Part shown: positions 35,341 through 42,262 of the stretch, in pieces | Layout of the letters: each line of letters starts with the position of its first letter | Numbering within the stretch: the first letter of the stretch is position 1 | Source: Pseudomaricurvus alkylphenolicus | GTDB lineage: Bacteria > Pseudomonadota > Gammaproteobacteria > Pseudomonadales > Cellvibrionaceae | Assembly: GCF_011683955.1 (NCBI RefSeq) | Contig: NZ_JAAQPI010000003.1 | Span: 620,001-684,000 of the forward strand | Direction: 5' to 3' | Length of the DNA stretch: 64,000 nucleotides | Made by a program: the position numbers and the translations under genes | The notes under the pieces: generated by a model | Database searches by the model: none | Told to the model about the DNA's origin: nothing | Seen by the model: only the letters and a program-made list of their open reading frames with translations

Positions 35341-35370
35341 GGCAATATTTAGACCAATAGGATTCAACCA

Positions 35371-35390
35371 GGGCGGCTGCGCAGCCGCCC
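35371..35390. other. Perfect 20-bp palindrome in the argD-argF spacer
   Basis: GGGCGGCTGCGCAGCCGCCC is self-complementary and can form a very stable hairpin 22 bases before the argF GTG. It has no T-run. It may tune argF expression or mRNA stability. Confidence 0.6.
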
Positions 35391-35411
35391 GACCCTACGG
35401 GAGAAAGTACC

Positions 35412-36323
35412 GTGACTGTAAGACATTTTCTGACTCTGAGAGACCTGACCCCGGCCGAACTGAGCCACATTATCGACCGTGCCATCGAGCTGAAAGCCCT
35501 GCACCGCCAGGGGGCCGCCGGTGAGCCTTTCAAGAATAAAGTGCTGGGCATGATCTTTGAAAAATCCTCCACCCGTACCCGGGTTTCCTTCGAGGCCGGT
35601 ATGGCACAGCTGGGCGGCTCCGCCCTGTTTTTGTCTCCCCGTGACACGCAGCTGGGCCGCGGTGAGCCCATAGAGGACTCCTCAAGAGTACTGTCGCGGA
35701 TGGTGGACATTATGATGATCCGGACCTTTGAGCACGAAAAGATCGAGCGCTTCGCCCAATTCTCCAAGGTGCCGGTGATTAACGCGCTGACCGACGACTA
35801 CCACCCCTGCCAGCTGCTGGCGGATATCCAGACTTATGTGGAACACCGCGGCAGCCCCAAGGGCAAAACGGTGGCCTGGGTGGGTGACGGTAACAACATG
35901 TGCCACTCTTACATCAATGCGGCTGCCCTGTGTGACTTTAAGTTGAACATTGCCTGTCCCGAGGGCTTTGATCCCAATGCGCAGTTGGTGGCGGAGAATG
36001 CTGACCGCGTGTCCGTGACTCGTGACCCGCGCGAAGCCGTTAAGGATGCCGACTGGATTGTGACGGATGTTTGGGCATCCATGGGACAGGAAGAAGAGCA
36101 GAAAGAACGCGAGGACAAGTTTGCCGGCTACCAGGTCAACCACGACATGATGACACTGGCCCACAGCGATGCGCTCTTTATGCACTGCCTGCCCGCCCAC
36201 CGAGGTGAAGAAGTCAGTGCAGAACTGCTGGAAGACGACAGCATTTCTGTTGTTTGGGATGAGGCGGAGAACCGTCTGCACGCGCAGAAGGCACTGATGG
36301 AGTTCCTGCTCCTCAATAACTGA
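35412..36323 (+). CDS. argF: Ornithine carbamoyltransferase
   Basis: 303 residues from a GTG at 35412, preceded by GGGAGAAAG. It joins carbamoyl phosphate to ornithine, giving citrulline. The carbamoyl-phosphate loop is [20 protein letters not shown] near residue 45; other family marks are [43 protein letters not shown] and [13 protein letters not shown] with the conserved HCLP cysteine. Length is normal for the anabolic enzyme. It follows argD in the same operon. The FbpC-like ATPase starts 61 bp downstream after a hairpin GGCCGC/GCGGCC (36338-36355). Confidence 0.97.
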   Translation: MTVRHFLTLRDLTPAELSHIIDRAIELKALHRQGAAGEPFKNKVLGMIFEKSSTRTRVSFEAGMAQLGGSALFLSPRDTQLGRGEPIEDSSRVLSRMVDIMMIRTFEHEKIERFAQFSKVPVINALTDDYHPCQLLADIQTYVEHRGSPKGKTVAWVGDGNNMCHSYINAAALCDFKLNIACPEGFDPNAQLVAENADRVSVTRDPREAVKDADWIVTDVWASMGQEEEQKEREDKFAGYQVNHDMMTLAHSDALFMHCLPAHRGEEVSAELLEDDSISVVWDEAENRLHAQKALMEFLLLNN

Positions 36324-36384
36324 TCGCTTATATCCAGGGCCGCCAGGGTGCGGCCTCGTTGTTGTCACCAAGAACCGCCAGCCT

Positions 36385-37449
36385 ATGACCGCCGCTGAAC
36401 ACTCCCTGCTGCTAAACCTCGACCACATCCACTGCTCCTATGAAGGTCATACCGTGGTCGAAAATTTACACCTCAATGTCTACAGCGGCGATATCTGCTG
36501 CCTGCTGGGCCCCAGCGGCTGCGGTAAAACCACCATCTTGCGTGCTATTGCCGGCTTTCATGATCTGGATGCCGGTAATATCCACCTCGAAGGCCACACC
36601 CTCTCCTCCCGTGGCATGACCCTCCCGCCGGAGAAGCGTCGTGTGGGCATGGTGTTTCAAGATTATGCGCTCTTCCCACACCTTAACGTGTGCGACAACA
36701 TTACCTACGGGCTGCAGCATTTGACACCTCAAGAACGGGAAAACGTTTGCGAGGAAATGCTGAGCCTGGTCAAGCTGCCGGATTTGGGGCACCGTTACCC
36801 TCACGAACTGTCGGGCGGCCAGCAACAACGCATCGCTCTGGCCCGGGCACTGGCCCCCAATCCCACCCTGTTACTGATGGATGAGCCCTTTTCCAGTCTG
36901 GATGTGGACCTGCGTCGCAGCCTCGCCATCGAAGTACGGGGAATTCTGAAGTCACGAAACATCACGGCCATTATGGTCACCCACGACCAGGAAGAGGCCT
37001 TTGCCTTTGCCGACAAGGTTGGTGTCATGAACCATGGCAAGATCCAGCAGTGGGCCCCGCCATTTGATCTCTACCACGAACCGAGCAACCGTTTTGTGGC
37101 CAGTTTCGTAGGCCAGGGGGTGTTCCTGCCGGGTCACGTGATCGATAACTCCACTGTCGCCACTGAACTGGGCGAGATCCGGGGCAATCGCTGCTACGAT
37201 TGGCTGCCCGACAGCCCGGTGGAGGTGCTGCTGCGTCCGGACGATATTGTTCACGACGACACCAGTGTCAAAAGTGCCGTCGTGGTCAGCAAGGTCTTTG
37301 CCGGCACCTCAACGCTCTATACCTTGAAACTGCCCACCGGCAGTGAGGTCGTCTCTGCCTTTCCCAGTCATCATGACTACCAGATTGGCGATCGGGTCAG
37401 TATCGACATTGAAGCGGATCACCTGATCGCATTTGCCACCGGGGAATAA
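36385..37449 (+). CDS. FbpC/PotA-like ABC transporter ATP-binding protein, without its permease
   Basis: 354 residues. Walker A LLGPSGCGKTTILRAIAGFH near 42, Q-loop VGMVFQDYALFPHLNVCDNI, signature ELSGGQQQRIALARALAPNP near 142, Walker B LLLMDEPFSSLD near 162, H-loop MVTHDQEEAFAFADKVGVMN, and a TOBE-type C-terminal domain from about 245 (VEVLLRPDDIV). This is the import-type ATPase for ferric iron, thiamine, spermidine or similar. No permease or binding protein is adjacent, so it is an orphan or works with components elsewhere. Ferric-iron FbpC is the best guess from QDYALFPHL wording. It converges with the papain-like gene, 9 bp apart. Confidence 0.85.
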   Translation: MTAAEHSLLLNLDHIHCSYEGHTVVENLHLNVYSGDICCLLGPSGCGKTTILRAIAGFHDLDAGNIHLEGHTLSSRGMTLPPEKRRVGMVFQDYALFPHLNVCDNITYGLQHLTPQERENVCEEMLSLVKLPDLGHRYPHELSGGQQQRIALARALAPNPTLLLMDEPFSSLDVDLRRSLAIEVRGILKSRNITAIMVTHDQEEAFAFADKVGVMNHGKIQQWAPPFDLYHEPSNRFVASFVGQGVFLPGHVIDNSTVATELGEIRGNRCYDWLPDSPVEVLLRPDDIVHDDTSVKSAVVVSKVFAGTSTLYTLKLPTGSEVVSAFPSHHDYQIGDRVSIDIEADHLIAFATGE

Positions 37450-37458
37450 ATCGGCGAT

Positions 37459-38901
37459 TTAGTTCACCTCATACTTGCTGAGGAATTTATCCGTGACGGA
37501 AACGGCCTCCATCGACACATAGTAGTTGCCGTTAATCTTCAGCCATTTCTCCGTGAGACAGGCGTGCCCACCGCGCCCCCAACCAATACCCCAGCTGTTG
37601 GCCACCAGGGCGCAGTAGCGCCCTTCACTGGCCATAGCATCCGGCAACTTGATCAGGCCCACAAACGTCACGGCATGACCACCCGCATGTTTACGTTTGG
37701 CCGGCGGGTCGTTGGCATCCTCTGCCGCGGTGATAAATCCCCGGTTCTCCCACCATTGCAAGGTCAGTTTCAAAGAGGCGATGACCGGACGGTTCTTTAG
37801 CAATTCCCCGGGAAGCAGGGCCGGATCTTCCGTGGCCCTCAGCGCACCCGTCTGGGGTCTGGCAGCGGGAACCCCACTGCGATGACAGTTTTTCAAGGGT
37901 GTAAAGGTAATATTGCTCGATACCGGCACAGGGATGTAAGGGCACTGATCTTCCAGGAAAGTAAAAGGTGACTGGTGGGTGGCTGCAGAGGTAATTGCCT
38001 TGTAGGTGTTAACACCTTCGGGCTCGTTGGCCGAGTTACAGGCCTTGGACTGGCACTTGGGTTTACTGGCCCAATAAAAGTGTTGCTCGGACAGATCACT
38101 GAAGATATCGTGCTGCGTCAGCAAGGTCTCCATGGCCCTGACGGAGGCGAAGGCGGAACAGGTGCCACGCTCTGCCTGATTGCGCACCGCCAATGTCATA
38201 GCGCCCGGCAGCACATGATATTCCCCACCTTTTAGCTGATGCAGCTGTTTTGGCGCCGCTGCGGATTCCGCCCGGCTGGTTTCGGCGCCAGACGGCAGCT
38301 CGAATACTGAGGCCGGGTAGGCTTCCGCCGCCTGCTGGTACTTTTCTTTGTTTTTTTCAAACACCTTGCGGGCCTTGGCCCAACGCTTCAAGGTGTTCTG
38401 ATACTCTTTGTCCCAGGCCGCCACCGTGCGCTCAAACTCGTCATCCATATCGGTGACGGCATCGTCAAAACCAACGTCATCGCTAAAGAAGCCGTCGTCA
38501 TCATCCCAGAAGTCATCGTCGCCGGCCGGCTTGCCGGGTTTGACAACTGGCTCGGGGCGGGGCTCAGTTTTTGGGGCAGGCTTCGGAGAGGGCTTTGGAG
38601 TGGGCCTGGGTGAAGGCTGAGGTGAGGGCTTGGGAACCGGCGGCTGGATGGTTTTCTTGTGCGGCGGTAAATCCAACCCCATTTCTTCCAGAATCCGTTG
38701 TAGAATCTGACGGGTCTGCACGGAATCCTGAGCATCTGCCTGGGGCGTGGTGGCCTGCAATTGCCTGACCTGGGCAACGGCTTCCCCTGCCACAAGCGCA
38801 CAGAGGCATAGCGCCAAGGTTATGGCAAGACGATACCCCGTGCCTGATGCAGGGCATCGATACGATGGCCTGGAGGGAAAAGAGAGCGATTTAGGCGACA
38901 T
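37459..38901 (-). CDS. Secreted papain-like (C1 family) cysteine peptidase
   Basis: 480 residues. After about 23 residues a signal peptide follows (LAITLALCLCALVAGEAVAQ). Then come a Pro/Lys/Arg/Ser-rich stretch (about 85-120), an Asp/Phe cluster (DDDFWDDDDGFFSDD, near 130) and a charged helical segment. The C1 peptidase domain covers about 225-470: the catalytic Cys is in NQAERGTCSAFASVRAME (near 248), the His in KHAGGHAVTFVGL (near 408) and the Asn in LVANSWGIGWGRGGHACL (near 433), with the oxyanion Gln in the NQ of the first motif. All papain residues are present, so it should be active after export. It is divergent from three secreted proteins of unknown function (spacer 169 bp). Substrate unknown. 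Confidence 0.88.
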   Translation of the reverse strand: MSPKSLSFPSRPSYRCPASGTGYRLAITLALCLCALVAGEAVAQVRQLQATTPQADAQDSVQTRQILQRILEEMGLDLPPHKKTIQPPVPKPSPQPSPRPTPKPSPKPAPKTEPRPEPVVKPGKPAGDDDFWDDDDGFFSDDVGFDDAVTDMDDEFERTVAAWDKEYQNTLKRWAKARKVFEKNKEKYQQAAEAYPASVFELPSGAETSRAESAAAPKQLHQLKGGEYHVLPGAMTLAVRNQAERGTCSAFASVRAMETLLTQHDIFSDLSEQHFYWASKPKCQSKACNSANEPEGVNTYKAITSAATHQSPFTFLEDQCPYIPVPVSSNITFTPLKNCHRSGVPAARPQTGALRATEDPALLPGELLKNRPVIASLKLTLQWWENRGFITAAEDANDPPAKRKHAGGHAVTFVGLIKLPDAMASEGRYCALVANSWGIGWGRGGHACLTEKWLKINGNYYVSMEAVSVTDKFLSKYEVN

Positions 38902-39070
38902 GTTGCGAAATCCTTTTGCGGTTGTGCACTTGGTACGATTGTACTACCATCTTTCCGGCTAAAGGAAGACGCCGCGAGCGAACTGATGCAAGCACACTGA
39001 AGGAGCAGGAGCTATGGAATACGGATGCCGGATACTCGCTGATAGCCAAGGCTAAAAGTGAACCCAGGCC

Positions 39071-40249
39071 ATGAAGTCCAGGACGCGCCACTACTTACCT
39101 GCAACGGTGTTACTGACACTGGGGCTATGCTTTTGCCTGTCGATCGCCGCCGGCACTTCCAATCCAAAGGTGTTTTACGCCGGAATCGCCTACCTTGGCA
39201 GCCACGAACTGGTTGAATCCAATTACCCCCACGCTCTCAAGCTCAACCGCGCCTCGTCCGAAGGTCCCGGGCGCCTCGATCAAACTCTCAAAGCCCTGCT
39301 CGAGGAGACTTCCCCCTCCGAAATGGACCTTGCCTACGGTCTCGCCAACCTGCGTAAAGGTGAATCCCTGACAATGGCCATTGCCATCGATAAAGAGCAG
39401 GTCAGCGTTGAAAGCTTCAACTTCGATGGACAGGCCACCTATAAGGTTATCGCTGAGGTCTCTGCCCAGATTCTCTTCTACGACTATGAATCCATGACGC
39501 TGGTGACAAGCTATCCCGATGCACTGGCCCTCAATCACGTTATTGAGAGTGCCTCCCGCCAACAGGTCGACAAAGAATTGCCGGCTCTGTTTGAGGTGCT
39601 GTACTTCGGTGACGAGCAAGGACCGGGGCTGCTGCAAAACCTGGTTAACAGACTCAGCACTCTGCAGCTGGATCAGCGCCCCGGCCTGCGCTTTCAGATG
39701 GAAAGTATTGATACCAGCAATAAAGCGGCGGACCAATTACCGCATCAACTTTCTCTCAACCAATTCAAGCAATACCTTGGGCAATACTTTTCCAGCCAGC
39801 TCAGCAATCAGACCAGCGCCGCGGTGCTGCCCTATATCCGTGGTTATGCCCTGGGACGACAAATGCCCGGGCGATTTGCCAATGGCGAGGTGTTTGTGCT
39901 GACGCTGCCGGAACCCGATTTTGTCTTTAACCTGGCAGTGGAACGGTTTATTGCCAATGCCAATGCGCAGCAACTTTTACATGGCGCCCAGGTGCGTTTC
40001 TCGCTGCGCGAGCCCGTGCGACAAAAAATCTATATCGACGATCAGTTTATGTTCGCCGTAGCCAAACCCAATTCCGCCGAGCGAGTGCAGACGGACGATT
40101 GGAGTGCCTATGAGGACGCCCTGGAAAGCCTGATTGACAACCTGGTGGTGCAGCTCAAGGAGCCCTCCAGAAAGTGGTTCAAAACCCACGCCCGCAACGC
40201 TGCCAGCTACCGACAATTCAAAGATCGAAAGGACATGTTCAATGACTAG
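39071..40249 (+). CDS. Secreted protein of unknown function (first of three)
   Basis: 392 residues, not recognised. Signal peptide TVLLTLGLCFCLSIAAG with cleavage near 29. The mature protein opens VFYAGIAYLGSHELVESNYP and continues with mixed alpha/beta wording (SLTMAIAIDKEQVSVESFNF; AQILFYDYESMTLVTSYPDA). The repeated form YxxAGIAYLGS...NYPHAL / LVTSYPDALALN hints at an internal duplication. It is the first gene of a three-gene run on the plus strand; the next ATG overlaps its stop by 8 bases. The operon is divergent from the papain-like peptidase and converges with the kinase/RHH-FHA operon. Probably periplasmic. Confidence 0.7.
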   Translation: MKSRTRHYLPATVLLTLGLCFCLSIAAGTSNPKVFYAGIAYLGSHELVESNYPHALKLNRASSEGPGRLDQTLKALLEETSPSEMDLAYGLANLRKGESLTMAIAIDKEQVSVESFNFDGQATYKVIAEVSAQILFYDYESMTLVTSYPDALALNHVIESASRQQVDKELPALFEVLYFGDEQGPGLLQNLVNRLSTLQLDQRPGLRFQMESIDTSNKAADQLPHQLSLNQFKQYLGQYFSSQLSNQTSAAVLPYIRGYALGRQMPGRFANGEVFVLTLPEPDFVFNLAVERFIANANAQQLLHGAQVRFSLREPVRQKIYIDDQFMFAVAKPNSAERVQTDDWSAYEDALESLIDNLVVQLKEPSRKWFKTHARNAASYRQFKDRKDMFND

Positions 40250-41321
40250 ATGCTTTCCGCGAAAGACCGTCTGGCAAGTATTGGCGCTGCCGCCCCTGCT
40301 AATCTGCCTGTTTTTCGGAGCCGCGGCCCAGGGCTCGGAGTCCAAGGGTTCGGCCAAGGTCAGCTATAGCGGCTGGCTCAAGAAGGAACACCGCGAAACC
40401 GCGGAAACCGATGCGCTGCGTAACGCACTGGAGCAGTGGATCGTCAAGAAACACAAGTCACACTACCCAAACTACACAAAATCAAAAGCTGATTTTGACC
40501 GCAATATCCGCGACTACATTATTGCCTACACGGTTCTGGATCGCGATCAGGACAAAAAAAACAAAGTCTTCGAAGTCTTGCTCAGAGCTGAGATCAATGA
40601 GCCCAAGGTGATGTCCCTATTACTCAGTCACTCTCCATCCGCTTCCGAGTATATGACCTTTGTGTTTGTGGCGCGCGAGCAGGTGGGCAAAGTCAAGCAC
40701 TCCGAGCAAGAGTCGGCGCTGACCAAGTCAAAGACCCAGGCCATCGGAAAATCCCGACAAGACAACCAGGCCAGCCAGACCAAGTCCCAGACCAAGAGCA
40801 TCAAAAAAACGAAAACTGAAACCATCCATAAAGACAAGGTGGTTTGGGATGTGACCACTACCAATGAAGTGGACGTCGCCATGGGCAACGTGTTTGCCGA
40901 TGCCAACTACCTGGTAATTGACGCCGCTATGCTGGAAGACGAAACCGGCAACATGCTCAGTGTCGAGAACTTTATCTCGGATTACCAGGCCGGTAACGAC
41001 CTTCGCCCCGCCACTAAGAAGGAAGCCTTGAGGGGGCTCAAAAGTCTTGAAGACCCCGTTCACTACCTGGCGATCGGCACATTGGATATCGACGAGATGC
41101 TGACCGACAAAACCACTGGCAATATCAAAGTGGCGGTGTCCGTCACCGGTCAGGTTCTCGCGGTTCACAAACGTGGCGCGGCTGTGGCCAAAGTTGGCCC
41201 GGAGACCATGTTCGGAGAAGGCCCCACCCCCATGGTGGCCAAGAACAATGCACTTAAGGCGGCGGCGGAAGCCGTTGCTGAACAGCTGGTAGCTCAACTG
41301 AGCGCCAAATCGATTCGCTAG
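40242..41321 (+). CDS. Secreted protein of unknown function (second of three), LPP20/FlgT-like layout
   Basis: 359 residues from the ATG at 40242; the frame is open upstream to 40134, but only the later start puts a signal peptide (VWQVLALPPLLICLFFGAAA) at the N terminus. The domain near 40-120 (KVSYSGWLKKEHRETAETDA, then LRNALEQWIVKK) recalls the Ala-rich helix of LPP20/FlgT-N folds, as does the end MVAKNNALKAAAEAVAEQLV. Between them is a very polar Lys/Gln/Thr-rich stretch (about 180-235; SQTKSQTKSIKKTKTETIHK). The start overlaps the preceding gene's stop. This similarity is by layout only, so function is left open. Confidence 0.65.
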   Translation: MTRCFPRKTVWQVLALPPLLICLFFGAAAQGSESKGSAKVSYSGWLKKEHRETAETDALRNALEQWIVKKHKSHYPNYTKSKADFDRNIRDYIIAYTVLDRDQDKKNKVFEVLLRAEINEPKVMSLLLSHSPSASEYMTFVFVAREQVGKVKHSEQESALTKSKTQAIGKSRQDNQASQTKSQTKSIKKTKTETIHKDKVVWDVTTTNEVDVAMGNVFADANYLVIDAAMLEDETGNMLSVENFISDYQAGNDLRPATKKEALRGLKSLEDPVHYLAIGTLDIDEMLTDKTTGNIKVAVSVTGQVLAVHKRGAAVAKVGPETMFGEGPTPMVAKNNALKAAAEAVAEQLVAQLSAKSIR

Positions 41322-41342
41322 ATGATGATCCAAGGAGGAACC

Positions 41343-42188
41343 ATGAATACCCTGACTCACTCTTATTCGGCCCTGACCAACCGGGTCTTAAAAATGATTG
41401 CCGGCTCCACCTTAGCCCTGGTGGCGCTGGCGCAAAATGCACTGGGCGCGGCTGAAATCGACCCGGCCTGGAGCGAAGATCCGGTCATCGCATCCGAAGA
41501 CTGCGCTGACCTGAGCTACCCTAAAGCGATCAAGTTCCTGGAAAAGTACTACTACCCACTGCTGGATTATTCGGATGAAAGCAAAGAAGCCGGGGTGGAG
41601 ATGATGGGCACTTACCTGATTGCGGAGTCCCTGATTTCCCGCTCTCAAATCTGTCTGGCCGAGGCCCTGGAACTCAAATCACTGAAGGCAGATCTGCAGA
41701 AACGCCAGCAGATACTGACAAGCGGCACCAGCATGAGCCGCAAGGAAATGAAAAAACAGCGCAAATTGTCGGCCAAGGCCAACAAGGCAATCACTCGCAC
41801 CGCGAACAAAACTGACGAGCTGACACCGAAGCAGAGAAAAGTCTTTACCGCTGGCTCGGCAACATTTCTCGCCGGCACCTATGCAACCTCCCGCCTGAAG
41901 GATGCTATCGCAGCTTACGCGGCAGAATCGGGAGAGGACATTCAGAAAGCCGCTGAAGTGGATCGCAGCAAGGGCATCCTCGGCCTGGTCAATAAAGAAA
42001 ATGTTAAGACCGTAACCAGCCTGTTCGGCAAGGCCAATACGGTATCTACATTAACATCAGGCCTGAAGGAGCATATCCCCAACCTGTTTAAAACCGGCAA
42101 GTTCCTGGTTCGCTACGCGGAACAGCAGAAACTCGACCTGCCTCCGGACGCCACCCAACAGTTGTCGTCAGTGGTTGGCTGGGAATAA
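41343..42188 (+). CDS. Secreted protein of unknown function (third of three)
   Basis: 281 residues from the ATG at 41343, which has a strong AAGGAGG seven bases upstream; the frame opens at 41322 with ATGATG, but that start lacks such a site. Signal peptide MIAGSTLALVALAQNALGAA ends near 34. The mature protein begins with ASEDCADLSYPKAIKFLEKY, then a Lys-rich helical section (KEMKKQRKLSAKANKAITRT), a short hydrophobic GSATFLAGTYATS and an Ala/Lys end. Two Cys lie in the N-terminal third. Not recognised. The gene follows the previous one by 21 bp and converges with the kinase gene 74 bp on, near a GGTGGAT/ATCCACC hairpin. Confidence 0.65.
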   Translation: MNTLTHSYSALTNRVLKMIAGSTLALVALAQNALGAAEIDPAWSEDPVIASEDCADLSYPKAIKFLEKYYYPLLDYSDESKEAGVEMMGTYLIAESLISRSQICLAEALELKSLKADLQKRQQILTSGTSMSRKEMKKQRKLSAKANKAITRTANKTDELTPKQRKVFTAGSATFLAGTYATSRLKDAIAAYAAESGEDIQKAAEVDRSKGILGLVNKENVKTVTSLFGKANTVSTLTSGLKEHIPNLFKTGKFLVRYAEQQKLDLPPDATQQLSSVVGWE

Positions 42189-42262
42189 GGGCTGTTTGTT
42201 ATCTCGTGGGGTGGATTTACCCACAAGAGGCCTAATCCACCATACAAGACGAGCGCTATTGA

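Noticed and set aside
36338-36355. Hairpin after argF as a terminator
   Set aside because: The GGCCGC/GCGGCC stem lacks a following T-run, so transcription into the ATPase gene is likely.
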